DNA from: Plantago elongata
Taxonomy: Eukaryota; Streptophyta; Magnoliopsida; Lamiales; Plantaginaceae
Length of the DNA stretch: 48,783 nucleotides
Reading direction: 5' to 3'
Assembly (NCBI GenBank): GCA_036897095.1
Contig: JAYMSP010000515.1
Span: 1 to 48,783 of the forward strand
In this document: in pieces, positions 12,357-25,597 of the stretch
Layout of the letters: the number at the start of each line of letters is the position of its first letter
How positions within the stretch are numbered: position 1 is the stretch's first letter
Made by a program: the position numbers and the translations under genes
The notes under the pieces: model-generated
What the model saw: only the letters and a program-made list of their open reading frames with translations
Databases searched by the model: none
Told to the model about the DNA's origin: nothing

Positions 12357-13426
12357 TTGCATAACCAGGAGGAAGAAGAAATAAACAGAAGCAAAATCAA
12401 TCCGTCACATCCATTTCCAAATCCCAAATTCCCCACCGAAAACACCTCTTTCCGACGTCGTTTGAGCAGTTTTCCGGCAATTCCGCATTTCCGTTTCGAC
12501 TCAATTGCCATTTCGCGTTCTTCATTCTTCCGTGAGTTATCGAATTTTGCCTGTTTTGAATTGATTCAATTTCGGATTCAAACCCTAATTGTTAATTCGT
12601 TCTTTTGCCGAATTGATGCCCTAATTTGATTCGCCTGATTGGTAAAACCCTAGAGACTACTCCAAATTGGTATGTGTATGTCTCAATTGATCTTGATCAG
12701 CTGTATGCCAGCTTGTTTAAGGTGTTGATGTGTTTGATCATGGCCTTGTGAAGGGGTTTGGCGGTTTGGCTTGGCTGATTTTGAGTGATATGTCACGAAT
12801 GTAAATGCCACCTGTTTGTTTTCTGGTTTTATTGTCTTTGTTTTAGCTTAATTTGCTGCATTTGTGATGCCTAGTGAAGTGCGAAGTTTTTTAGGCATGT
12901 TTCTTGTTATATTTGTGATAGTTAGATTTTGTAACTCTGGTGATCAATATTCCTTACGGTGCCCTTGCAATGTGTATATATCTCCATTGACAATTCATTA
13001 AGATCAATATTTTTCTTGGAACTAGAATTTAAGAATTAATTAATCAAATGTGCTTTGGGAAATAGGATATCATGGAATCTGGTGTGTCGTGTCGTTTTAT
13101 GGTTTCCATGATTCAGGCACATTATTTAGGGCTTCCAAATAGGACAGGCATACTTTCAGAGAGCAATTCAAGAATTCAGTATCAGAGTACCCTAATAGAG
13201 AGTTGGATGTCTTATTCAATTATGCAAGTTTACTATGCTGAAATATATCTTGCGGTTTCTTCTGCAGGTCCTTACAATAATTACCAGCAGTGTTTCTGTT
13301 CTCATGCATAAGAATTGACTGGAGATAGTTACATTAGCTCATCTAAGTTCTCATGGTCGTCGCATTTGCATGGTGGGGAAGTCCTGTTTAATGTTATGAA
13401 GTGTGATTTATCAGCTGAACTTAGAG
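12357..13426 (+). promoter_or_regulatory. Probable 5' leader and leader intron of the HAC gene
   Basis: A C/T-rich stretch starting near 12400 resembles a plant 5' UTR. A GTGAGT donor at 12532 and a TTCTTCTGCAG acceptor ending at 13267 would remove an intron and leave a leader exon from 13268 to the HAC ATG at 13427. If this is right, the second leader exon has several upstream ATGs, including ones near 13302, 13352 and 13396; the last reads past the main start in another frame. The exact transcript start cannot be fixed from sequence alone. Confidence 0.4.
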
Positions 13427-16400
13427 ATGAATTTACAATCACACCACTCAGGACAGATTGGCCAGGTATCAAATCAAACTGGTGCCTCCTTTTCCGGGCT
13501 TCAACTGCAAAATGGAAATCCTCTGCTTGGGCAGATACAAAATCCTGGTATGCACCGTGTCTCGAATGTGGATCCTGAATTCCAAAAGATGCGCCGTTTT
13601 ATGCAAGAAAGGATGTAAGAATCTTTTATTTAGTTAAACATTTCTATGTAATGTTTGGCATGCATTATTGTTATCTTATTTGTTTTTAACAGGCGATATA
13701 GTGATATCTAATTAATGAATGTAAGCAACATCTGAATAAACTTTTTATGACAATGAAATGCTCTGAAAAGTCCGGAGGATGTATAAATATGTGAAACGTA
13801 AGACCCTTTATAGTAACAAATGTTTACTTCAGTAAAAAAACTAATGTTTACTTAACACATTATTTATGGAAACCATGCACGTGAGTTACTCGCCATTAAT
13901 TAGAAAGGAACTTGCTTCTTCTGTTTAATATTTATTTTTGCTTCTTTATTCATTATGACCGACTAATCTACTCGCAGATTAATAAGATTAATGCTTAATG
14001 CCAGTTCTAGTATGCTATCCTTTTAATGTTTGGTTATTTTTAAAGATAACTGCTGCTAAAGCTTTAGCCCGCTTCTTTTGCAGCTGGCAATTTCTCATGC
14101 AGCGGCGTCAACAAAATCAGGAAGTGCCTAAACAGAAAATGTTTGATCTAGTGAGAAAATTGGAAGAGGGTTTATTAAGGAGTGCTAAAACAACGGTGTG
14201 TTTTGTTTCTATTTGTTTTCTATGCATTCTTTTCCTTAGCATCTTACGTTTGTCTCGTTAAGATTGTGGAAAGGTACCATAATGTGTCCAAGTTCTAGTT
14301 TTAGTACTTTAATGTGCCTAAGCTTGATTTGTATACTCTAAATTGCAATTAAAGCCAATTGATATACTCTGACCAATCTTTTCCAATTAAGATCATGTGT
14401 CTGTCACGTGACACTAGGATCCAAAAAATGTCCACTGTTGGCACGTTTGGGCGCATGTGTTCCACACAATGGGTGGGACTACGCTGATATTAGAATAAAA
14501 CAAAATAGAAATAATAAATAAGATTGAACGATGGTTTTTAATTGACCTTCATCCAGAAAAGACAAACTGAATCTAACTGATAAAATAGGTAAATGTACTT
14601 GGTATTCCAAAATAAAATCTCAGTGTGCTGAGTATTGACATCCAAGCATCCCTGACAAGAAGGCTGATGTTTTATTGATGTCCCAGCAAAGGTGCCCCTA
14701 GGGTCAGTTTATTTCCCCAATTTGTATTCACACTCACATTTGATTACCCTGTTTAATTTGTGTTTTCTCATGGTTAGCATCTAGTGTAAGATCTGGCATG
14801 TCGATATGACCTACAATCAGAAATGATTTTCGGTATAATTTAGTGTACTATTTTTTTTTTGTCAGTGCATGTATCGCATGCTCCAAGAGGTACCAAAAAT
14901 GGCAGAATTTTATTGTTATTTCTGGATTCCGGGGTCACGTGACCGCCACATGATGACCTCATTGGCCGGAAATTGGTTGGAATTATTAATTGGCTGTAAC
15001 GGCGATTTAGGGTATACAAATCTATCTTAGGCACATTAAGGTACCAAAACTAGCACTTGCTACATTAAGTTATACCTCTTTTAACTTTTACACCGTCGTT
15101 TTCTTTTCAAAGACGTGTACATAAGTGTTTCATAATTTTTTGTAGAAACTGTTTTATGTTATATTGTTAGATGCAGGAAAATTGATCACTATATTGTGGC
15201 AGATGAATGCTCATAAAGTTACTTGTACCCCAAGAAATTTTCATTGTGCCTTTTAAACGTCTATTTCTGATTCATTACTTTGTTTTGCAGGAAGAATATC
15301 TGAACTTGGTGACTTTGGAAAGTCGTTTGCTTGTTCTGATTAAAAGCATGCCTTTCAGTAATCAAAGCCAGCAGTTTCAACATACCAATCTTGTTCCCTC
15401 TATGGGTACGATGATGCCAACTCCAGGTTTGCAAAATCCTGGAAATTTAAGTATGATTGGTACCTCGTCTGGGGATGGTTATCTTGCCAGTAACAATATT
15501 TCATCCTCTACTCTATATTCGGGAAACTTCATGCCAACAGGAAATGGGTCGTTTGGGAATATGAATGCTGGCTCTTTTAGTGCATCTGAAGGTACCTTTT
15601 GCCTTTAGATCTCTGGAATGATACGACTTATTAATTCATTGTGGTCTCACGTATATCTTTGCAGGACTTCTGGCTGGTCCATATCAGCAATCTTCTGCAT
15701 TCTCAGTAAATTCTGGCGGAAATAAAATGGTTACTTCCATTGATCAACGTAGAGTGACTGGTCAAATGATCCCCACTCCTGGATTCAGTGGCTCAAATAA
15801 TAATGATGTAAATAATAATAGTAACAATAATTCTAGTAATAACAATGATAATACTTACAATAATAACAATCAACCATTCATCAATGTGGAGTCACACAGT
15901 AATGTTGGTGTGTCAACAATTGAATCAACTATAGCATCCCAACCCATGCAGCAAAAGTTGCACGTTGGCGGTCAAAATAGCCGGATCTTGCATAATCTTG
16001 GTGGCCCTATGGGTGGTGGCATCAGATCTACATTGCAGCAGAAGTCCTATGGATTAGCAAATGGAAACTTGAATACGCATGGAGCTTTGGGGATGATGGG
16101 AAATAGCATGCCTTTGATCAATGGAGCAGGAAGCACTGAGAGTTATTCAACAGGACCCATGTATGGAAACTCCATGAAACCCATGCATCATAGTTTTGAG
16201 CAACAGCAGCGACCTGTTATACAGGGTATGGGAAACTCCTCTACCGGGGTGTGTTTCTGCATGATAAATGAATAAGCTGAAAATTTAATATAATATGGTC
16301 TTTGGTTGTATTGAGTTTGATTGATAGCGTAACAATTCTCATGTACAGGAGACGGATGTGGACTTGCTCAGACTGATGGTTCAGGATCTGGAAACCTGTA

Positions 16401-19400
16401 TGTCCCTGCAACTGCTGCTGGGTCAACGACGAATAATCAGAGTTGGAATGCAGTTGCCCAATCCATGCCAAAAGCACATGCTTCTTTGATGACTAATCCG
16501 TCAACTGCACACTCTACTCAACAGGTGACGGCTACGAAGTCTGAACCAATTGATCAATTGGATAACATGAATTTTCAGGCGCAGTATATGGTGAGGGAGA
16601 ATAGTGTGCAGCCTCATCAACCTCCTCTATTTCAACAGCCATCTCATCAGTTTCAGCGACAAGCTCAACAAAAACAGCAAAATCAGAACCAAAATTTGCC
16701 AAACAATGATAATTTTCGTCAGAGTCAACTATCTTCAAATCTAGTTTCTGAGACGAAGCTAGGGGCAGGAAATGACCATCGTATTGAGGGCCTGCATTCA
16801 CAAGTTTCCAATCCCTTTGAATTTTCTGACATGCAGGGTCAGTTCCAACAGAATTCTATTGACAATCATTCCGGAGCTTCCCAATTGCTCTCTCACCCAT
16901 CAGGTCTACAGGATATTAGTTCATCATTTACTCGAACTCCAGATCAGATGCAACATTCAATGCTTACGCTGTCACAACAGTTCATTTCTAACCCACACAA
17001 TGATTTTTGTGCTCTTTCTGGTGGCACCGAGCCCGATTCTACATCGCATGGTAAATGGTACTCCAAAAATCAAGATGTATCTCATTTATCTGGGAGAGAC
17101 CAACATGATCAACAGTTGCAGAGTGAATTCCATCAAAGATTAACGGGGAAAGAGACAGCTAACCTGAATAATTTATCCTCAGAAGAATCCATGATTGGCC
17201 AGTCTGATGCTTCTAGGTCAGCAGACCCTCCAAACTTGTGCAATACTGTACGCCAATCTTATAACCTTAGTCGTGAACGGCAGTACAAGGACCAAGTGAG
17301 ATGGCTTTTATTTTTGCGGCATGCACGTCGATGTCCTTTTCCAGAAGGACAATGCCATGAATCTAACTGCTTGAAAGTTCAAGAACTGTGGAAACATATG
17401 GAACATTGTAAAGAATTGCAGTGTTCATATCCTCGCTGCCAACATTCTAAGGAATTAATCAATCATCACAAGCAGTGTCGGGATGCAGATTGCCCTGTTT
17501 GTATCCCACATAACAACTATTTATTGAAGGCATCTACTCTATCTGATTTTGATTCAAGGATTCCTGGTTCAGCAAATAGATCTTGTAAATCTCATGACAC
17601 TGCTGAGATAGCTGGAATGTCACACGAGAGAACGAGTCCTGCAGTAGCTGAAACTCCAGAGGATCTCCAACCTTCTACAAAACGAATAAAAGTTGAACAA
17701 GGTTCCCATTTACTCACCTCTCAAAGTGAAGGATCAGTTGCACTGCTTTCTGGTAAAAGTGAAAATCCTTTGCAGGATACACAGCATGTTGATCGGCCAC
17801 ATGAATCTCACCCCCTAGTAAAATGTGAGGCAGCTGAAGTTAAAGTGGAGGGGCCTGAACATGTTAACCAATTACTTTCCAACATTTCTAAAATGAAAAA
17901 TGAGAGCATGGACCAGATATACACCCAAAAGCCTGACAATGGATCTGCTTTGACTGACCTTACTTCTGGAATGTGTCAAGAGGTTGCTGTGAATGAGAAG
18001 GAAATGCCCCAGAAAGTTGAGGAAAATTCAGCATTACCTTCTGAAACTACATCCAAGTCTGGGAAGCCCAAAATAAATGGAGTATCAATGATTGAATTGT
18101 TCACTCCTGAACAAGTTCGACAGCATATTACAGGTCTTAGGCAGTGGGTTGGCCAGGTTAGTCTTGATCTCTTGCTTATTTCTAATTTACTGAGGTATTT
18201 ACTCTATACTTATTCTGCTTAATAATGTAACATTGGATTTGCCGGATACGTATAATTTGACCTCAAATGAACTGTGACAATCCCCTTGGTGTAAATGTTT
18301 GCATGTGAAATAACATCCCCTCCAGACTATCTAATCCGGACATTGGAGTATCATGTAGATGATAATGTTATGTGCATGTTTCAGATGTGGTTTTATTTTT
18401 TGTCACCATGAAAAGCTTACTGACCAGCATCTTCAACAAAGGTTCCTATTATTGGTCTTAATTGTGTTTAGTTAAGTCCTAGGTTTCGTCGAGGCAATAT
18501 ATTGTTCTTCGAGACGATGGTGTTACAGTAATAGATCATGAGGTTGATTTTGATATTTGTGTATTTCACCTGAGAGGATGGTGTTACAGTAATAGATCAT
18601 GAGGTTGATTTTGAAGATTTGTGTATTTCACCTTTCTATCTGAAACTGCTGTTGTATTGCACACAGCTCTTTCTGAGTGCTCGGTACACTGCCCTATGAT
18701 AGAATACCTAACTTCTGCCTTATTATGACAGAGTAAAGCAAAAGCTGAAAAAAATCAAGCAATGGAGCATTCAATGAGTGAAAATTCTTGCCAGTTGTGT
18801 GCAGTTGAGAGACTTACCTTTGAACCACCTCCCCTATATTGTACACCATGCGGTGCTCGCTTGAAAAGAAATGCAATGTATTATACCATTGGAGCTGGTG
18901 AAACTCGTCATTACTTCTGTATTCCTTGCTATAACGAAGCTCGTGGAGACACCATGGTAGTTGAAGGAATGACAATTCCTAAGGCAAAGATGGAGAAGAA
19001 GAAAAATGACGAGGAAACTGAAGAATGGGTATGCAAAATTTACTTATGATAATGTTGTTATGCATGTGACGTATAGTTATTTTATATAACAAATATGCAT
19101 CTTTTGCAGTGGGTTCAATGTGATAAGTGTGAAGCTTGGCAACATCAAATATGTGCATTATTCAATGGTAGAAGAAATGATGGTGGATCAGCTGAATACA
19201 CTTGTCCTAATTGTTATGTAGAAGAAGTTGAAAGAGGAGAACGAGTGCCCTTGCCACAAAGTGCTGTTCTTGGAGCAAAAGATTTGCCTGGAACTATTTT
19301 GAGTGATCACATAGAGCATCGTTTATTTACGAAGCTGAGGCAAGAAAGATTGGACAGAGCAAGGGTTCAAGGAAAAAGCTACGACGAGGTGATCTATTTT

Positions 19401-22400
19401 ACTTGCTGTATCTGGTCAATTGTTCCTTTCTGATTGCTGGAGTGATGATTTACTTCAGATATATTACTTTAAAGTTGAAATGTTTGTTCTTGTATGTAAT
19501 CAGTTTTTTGCGATTGGGAGAGGCTAAGGGATGCACTAGCTTAATACTTGACTAAAATTTTGTAAATGTTTTACTTTTTTGCGGACCCAAGATTGCATCT
19601 TCATTATGTCTGTTGAGTTTTAGGGACTACTAGAATTTTAATAAGAACTGTTTTGAGTTTACCATAAGCGTTTTCTGACGCCTGTGGCTCATTTACAGTT
19701 CCTAATATGAGACGAAAATGAGCCGTTCAGTATACTGTGAAGTTCTGGGTTTGTTTTTCAGCTCATATATCAGCAATTTGATTGGTCATACTTAGGTTGT
19801 GATTGCCGTTGATACAATAAGCAGCTAATGCCTGCTGTTCTTAAAATACTAAGTGCTTGGAGTATCTGACATAATGAAGTTGATATCATGTGTATATTGT
19901 ATTTCTCTCTTACACTTTAGATATTTTTTCTTGCTTGAAGGCTAATAAAATACTTCAAGATCTGCTCTTTACCTCAATATGTTTCGTGACACTTCAATTG
20001 TATACTGAATGTGACCAATTGTTTTGAGACATTTCGTTATCAGTACCCTTATATATTAAAAAAACACAGTATCCTTGAATCTGTGAGGAACTAATTTCCG
20101 TTGTCTTTTGTAGGTTCCTGGAGCAGATTCGCTTGTTGTGCGAGTGGTGTCATCCGTGGACAAAAAGTTGGAGGTCAAGCCAAGGTTTCTTGAAATTTTT
20201 CAAGAGGATAATTATCCAATCGAATTTCCATATAAATCTAAGGTAGGTACTAAAAAATATGGCAGACAATCAGATAATTGTTTCGTACCATGTATGGTAT
20301 TGAACGAATTCGAAAGAGAATATCATTGTGGCCATTTTCTCCTTGTTTTTCCAGCTTTGAGAACATCAATTCAGGTTGCATATGAAAGATTGCACCTTAT
20401 TGACAGAATGTGAATTCTGATTCTGTGAGAAAGTTAAACTAAACTTAAATTATGTCATGTTCATCTGTATCTACCATAACTTAGATTATTGCAGACCCTT
20501 CTGTGCTACTGGTGCAGATTAGTTTGTGTAATGTTGAGTGCGAGCTATATTACAAGGGAACTTGGTCCCTTGTACAGAATTAGCTACTTCTTTTTTGAGA
20601 TGATTACAGAATTAGGCTACTTTTGTACCTTTAAATGTTTAGTTTTACAGATAATATAGTAGAATTAGGAGCTCTAATAGTTGTTTGCTGTAAAAAGTTG
20701 TAACACTGTTCATAAAAAAAATCATATTGAAAATGTGAGTTGAATCTCAGAAAATAACTTATAACCTGACCCGGAAGGGTAGCTGATTTACAAAGAGGAA
20801 ACCTTCTTGGTCACAGGTCGGGATCCCAGTGAGACCAAATTTGTTACCAATGTCTTCTGAGTCTGAGCCTATCGCACTATTTTGCGTACCTGACTTGCGT
20901 GGTTTTCAGGTTGTTGTATGAGTCCGGGGCATTGCCCAGTACGCAACCCAAAGGGTAGCAGTTGCGGGTTTCCAATGTCTAAGGAAAGCACAAAAAAAAA
21001 AAAAAAGGAAGGATTTTGATAGCTTTTTTGCATAAACCTTCTGTATGTGAAATTTATCTGGGAATATTAATTCTAATCTGGATTATAATAGCCGTGTCAC
21101 CTGAACCTTCTGTTACTAGTTAGTATCTTGCAATCCTTTTCTCTAAATATCTCATTCACGAGCTAGTTTGATACTTTGATTGAATTTGGGGTTGGGAGAA
21201 GATTTAAACTCATAAAAGTGGTGCAAGTTTAATGTAGTTTTAGAGTAAACTCATTAATAGAGCAATTTATTGTTGGTCGATGATCATACTAGTTTCTAGT
21301 TATCCAGTATAATACATATCAATGAATAACTTTTAAATATTATGATTCAGGTTGTGCTGTTGTTTCAAAAAATTGAAGGAGTCGAGGTTTGCCTGTTTGG
21401 CATGTATGTTCAAGAATTTGGATCTGAATGTGATCAGCCAAACCATCGCCGTGTCTACCTTTCTTACCTTGACTCTGTTAAGTATTTCCGGCCAGACGTC
21501 AGAGCAGTAACTGGAGAGGCACTGCGAACATTTGTGTACCATGAAATATTGGTGAGTTTCTTAGCCTATTGATTTTACGCAAGTACTCCTGTGGTTGAGT
21601 TCACATGTTCAAGATCTTCTTACCTTCTCTAACTAGTCGTTAATTCTCTCGGGTGTTTCAGATAGGATACTTGGAATATTGCAAAATGCGAGGTTTCTCA
21701 AGCTGTTATATATGGGCTTGCCCCCCATTAAAGGGTGAAGACTACATCTTGTATTGCCATCCTGAAATTCAAAAGACACCAAAATCTGATAAACTTCGGG
21801 AGTGGTAAGAGTCGAGCTATCTGATCAATAGAATTTTATAGACGTTGCAAGTTTATTCTGATTCATTAATTGCTTTGTATTGTACACCAGGTATTTAGCC
21901 ATGTTACGCAAAGCTGCAAAGGAGAATGTTGTAGTTGAGTTAACTAATCTGTATGAACATTTCTTTGTTTCCAATGGCGAGTGTAGAGCAAAAGTAACTG
22001 CTGCCAGGTTGCCATACTTTGATGGAGATTACTGGCCTGGTGCTGCAGAAGATATGATCTTTCAACTTCAACAAGAGGATGATGGTAGAAAACATAATAA
22101 AAAGGGAATGCTGAAAAAGACTATTACAAAAAGAGCACTAAAGGCTTCAGGGCAAACTGATCTTTCTGGAAATACATCAAAGGATCTGATGTTGATGCAT
22201 AAAGTATTATTATATCTTTCAATTTTCCTTTTAAGTTTTTCCTGAGCTTTCTATATTATCTTGAAAACACACACACACACACACAATCTTTAGTGCGAGT
22301 TCTATAGTATCTTGATGTGGTGAAGAAATACAAACATGCACACACACGCACGTAAACACAAACACACCATCTCTCAACACTTACAACTTTCAATAAAAAG

Positions 22401-25063
22401 TACAATCTATCTACTTTAGTAATTATAGTGTCATGTCTTGCATATTTTGTCCGTTTACTTCACATATTGAAGTGCAGATCTTCTGCTGCAAATACAGAGA
22501 CAATGCATGGTTAAAGTTAATTGTTTTCTTTGTGACTGTAGCTTGGTGAAACAATTTCCCCAATGAAGGAAGATTTTATCATGGTTCACCTACAGCATTC
22601 ATGCACGCACTGCTGCATTCTTATGGTGTCAGGAAATCGTTGGGTGTGCAGACAGTGCAAAAAATTTGAGCTCTGTGACAGGTAAGAATTTTTTTCAACT
22701 CCCCCTTATTCATTAAAAAAAAAAAGCCTCTTTTAGATATCTTTCATTCTTTTAGAGATTGTCTGGTGATCTTATATGATACTAAGATTTATGATTAGCT
22801 AAGAGACTAGATGGTGTGTGAGTCTACAGTGAGACCTCACCATCCGTGATAGCTTCTTTCTGCAGCATTTAAAGTCTCACACCGTTTTAAAATGGATCTA
22901 GTTTTTTAATGGACCTAAGAAAACAAACCAGGTGAGAGATGTTACAGGGAATCTTGTGATTTCTTAAAAATTGCTAATTAGTTGACGGGAATTTTCTGTC
23001 ATAAAGATTGGTTGCAGAGTTACCTGTTATATATCTGGAATGATAATGCCCAAATCTATGACATATGTAATTGTACATTCTATTTGTTAATGTAAAGTTC
23101 CCTCCCTATTATTCCATGACGTCTCCTCTTGTATTCCTATGGTTACGGGCAGAAATATCGGGGGTTTTATAAAGAACATCGATGTTTTACATAAATGGCA
23201 AAAATGTGTTTCGTTAAATAGTAATTAATTTTTTTTGTTTAATCGTTGATTTTCACATCTGAAAAAGTTAAATTCAATGGCAAGACATAAACTGTTCACA
23301 GATGAAATAACATTTGTTTTTGTTATTAATAAAGTACAAAATCGCTCCCAAAAAAAAAAAAACTGTTGTTTTTATTATTTAGTTATTTACAGAATCATAG
23401 TTTTACTTGGGAACATCAGCCCGTCCTTTATCAGTTCAAAATAAATTCCCCCCCCCAAGTTCTTAAGATTTTACACCCATTATTATATCCTTTCAGGTGC
23501 TATGAAGCCGAGCGAAAGCGCGAGGACAGAGAGAGACATCCTATACACCATAAGGATAAGCATGCTCTTTATCCTGTAAGTCTCTGGATTAGGATATTCT
23601 GGCTGCTCGTGGAATTATTTCTATTCCCCATACAGTTAAGTTTCAGAGTGTAGTGCTAAGAAAGTTGCAAACCTGCAGGTTGCAATTACTGAAATCGCTG
23701 ATGATACTAAAGATAAAGATGACATTCTTGAGAGTGAATTTTTTGACACCAGACAGGCATTTCTTAGCCTTTGTCAAGGAAATCATTACCAGTATGATAC
23801 TCTTCGTCGAGCGAAGCATTCCTCAATGATGGTCCTCTATCATCTTCATAACCCAACTGCCCCAGCTTTTGTGACGACGTGCAATGTGTGCACCCTCGAT
23901 ATAGAGACTGGGCAAGGCTGGCGCTGTGAGATATGCGCAGAATATGATGTTTGCAATGCTTGTTATGAGAAGGAAGGTGCAGTTGACCATCCCCATAAAT
24001 TAACTAATCATCCATCCAATGACCGTGATGCACAGAATACAGAAGCCCGGCAACTACGTGTTATGCAGGTAACAAGGGTTCTCTTTGTTTTTGGTCTTTT
24101 AGAATGTATAGACCTTCCATTTTCTTTTAATGGTTGCAATATATTTACAGTTGTGCCATCAATGTTGCTTCTTAATTTAAGACAGGTGTTAATTGTTAAG
24201 CAACTAAAACTATATATGCACCTGAAGGTGACTCCTCGGAATATAATGTGACGGGTTAACTTTTGATTCTTTCTCAATGGTTAACATGCACATGTTGATT
24301 AATGTCCTTTTTTAAGTTGAACAGTTGTCCATCATTGAATTGAATTGGAATTTCTTCACTGACCTTTATTTATCATCTACTTGTTCAAGTAGTGAATCTA
24401 TTGTTACAAGCTAGCCTAGAACATGAGTTGTTGACTTTTTTAAATGGGTTTCATCTTGCAGCTGAAGAAAATGCTTGAGCTTCTTGTGCATGCATCTCAG
24501 TGTCGTTCTGTTCAGTGCCAATACCCAAATTGTCGCAAAGTGAAGGGACTCTTTCGCCATGGTATGCTGTGCAAAGTACGTGCTTCTGGAGGTTGTCTTT
24601 TGTGCAAGAAAATGTGGTATCTTCTTCAACTCCATGCTCGAGCATGCAAAGAATCTTCGTGCAGTGTCCCTCGTTGCAGGTTTGTTTTTAGGAATATAGT
24701 TTTCACTATAATGAGTTTGGTCTCTCCACTTATTTCCTGTTTTCATATGGAAACATAAATCCCACTGCAGGAAGAACTTGTGTTGTTATAGTCTGAGCTC
24801 TGCTATAAAGTTACATAGTTATGCCCTTGTTGCAAAATGCTTGCGTGTACTATCTTGCAAAATTATGAACATTTAATGAAGAGTTGGTACTTCTGGCAAG
24901 TGGCTTATATGCAATATAATTTATAAATAATCTTAATCTCGTTTGCTGCAGAGACTTGAAGGAGCATATGAGACGTCTTCAACAGCAATCTGATTCCCGT
25001 AGAAGGGCTGCTGTCAATGAAATGATGAGGCAGCGTGCTGCAGAGGTCGCCAGCAACTCATGA
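13427..25063 (+). CDS. HAC1: HAC1-like histone acetyltransferase (p300/CBP type), 16 coding exons
   Basis: This is a plant p300/CBP-type coactivator that acetylates histones H3/H4 in the nucleus. Coding exons: 13427-13614, 14084-14195, 15291-15591, 15665-16225, 16349-18156, 18732-19028, 19110-19388, 20114-20242, 21351-21551, 21662-21804, 21891-22203, 22542-22681, 23497-23575, 23679-24068, 24462-24679, 24952-25063. All phases join, giving 1756 aa (Arabidopsis HAC1 has about 1700). Order of domains: KIX-like region (about 49-125), long Gln/Asn/Ser-rich segment, TAZ1 zinc finger (about 699-773), Cys-rich region and PHD finger (about 1005-1135), KAT11 catalytic domain (about 1150-1440, containing [20 protein letters not shown]), ZZ finger 1 (about 1463-1500), ZZ finger 2 (about 1584-1625) and TAZ2 (about 1648-1735). 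The start [10 protein letters not shown] matches plant HAC N-termini, so I preferred it to the upstream frame. No break is seen. Assignment to HAC1 rather than a close paralogue is likely but not proven. Confidence 0.93.
14271..15080. mobile_element. Long terminal-inverted-repeat element in HAC intron
   Basis: The left arm (14271 to about 14420) and the right arm (about 14925-15080) are inverted copies of each other over roughly 140-150 bp. Shared blocks are CTAGTTTTRGTACYTTAATG, TGTGCCTAAG, GATTTGTATACYCTAAAT and a GTCACGTGAC palindrome in each arm (left at 14403-14412). The 500-bp middle has no coding capacity. The long arms suggest a Mutator-like or foldback-type non-autonomous element. 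A target-site duplication was not clear. It sits wholly inside the intron between the second and third coding exons. Confidence 0.7.
15797..15868 (+). repeat. AAT/AAC-rich repeat encoding a poly-Asn tract in HAC
   Basis: Imperfect AAT and AAC triplets within the fourth coding exon encode an Asn-rich run broken by Asp, Ser and Thr. It lies in the low-complexity region before TAZ1 and is likely to be length-variable. Confidence 0.75.
18516..18636 (+). repeat. 61-bp tandem duplication in HAC intron
   Basis: Two adjacent copies of a unit starting GATGGTGTTACAGTAATAGA begin at 18516 and 18577. They are nearly identical, with differences only near TTTTGATATT versus TTTTGAAGATT and at the ends. The duplication lies in the intron before the exon at 18732 and looks recent. 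Confidence 0.85.
20764..21006 (+). mobile_element. SINE-like insert in HAC intron
   Basis: The segment is more GC-rich than the intron around it. It begins with CCCGGAAGGGTAGCTGATTT, which resembles a tRNA-type A box region, carries a B-box-like GGTCGGGATCCC about 50 bp later, and ends in a run of about 15 A (20992-21006). That layout is typical of a tRNA-derived SINE. A clean target-site duplication was not found, so the borders are approximate. Confidence 0.55.
22266..22286. repeat. CA dinucleotide microsatellite in HAC intron
   Basis: About ten CA units follow shortly after the exon ending at 22203. A second, interrupted CA-rich stretch lies near 22336-22370. Confidence 0.8.
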
Positions 25064-25560
25064 CAAAATTTGTATATACTGCAATATCAGGATGTGTAGA
25101 ATCCTATTCCGGACTAATTCAGATCAAGGACAGTGTGGATGAGAACATATATTATTTGAACCCCCAAAGTGTTGTTGTAGAAGGGAAGACAGTTCTTTCC
25201 TAGTGATGCTTCTCAACTCCTTGCCAAAAATCAGGTCGGAGTTTCATCTCTTGCCGCTTCCCATTGCATAGTTTTGTCGATAAGTTTGCGAGGGAAGTTT
25301 TTAATACCAACCAGGGATTTTCTTCCTTGTACTACAGCTAGTTATGGTAGCGTAGGCATAGATGGGCTCAAGTGTTTAGCCTGGATAATTTGTTCATTGT
25401 TTTGTTGTTTTTGTTTAATCTGTTGCCATAATTTCATGGCTGGAGTCTACCATATACTACATCCTTCTCTTGAATTGTCAAGATGTAACTAATTTTTTTT
25501 TTATACCAGTGTAGCTTTTGACTGTCATATTGTCACATAAACATTTACAGGATAATGCTA
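25064..25560 (+). other. Probable 3' UTR of the HAC gene
   Basis: No gene is seen between the HAC stop codon and about 25560. The 100 bp just after the stop share blocks with the sequence following the duplicated HAC tail near 29700 (for example TATCAGGATGT), which supports it being transcribed 3' UTR. Confidence 0.5.
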
Positions 25561-25597
25561 AGGTAATCACTGCTGCAAAATTTTAAGTTGAAATCAT

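Noticed and set aside
12357..12629. 90-codon frame in the HAC leader
   Set aside because: It opens with TTG rather than ATG and has no recognisable product; it is most likely 5' UTR and the start of the leader intron.
13072..13311. 79-codon open frame before the HAC start
   Set aside because: It lacks similarity to HAC N-termini and crosses a good splice acceptor at 13267; it is probably leader intron and UTR.
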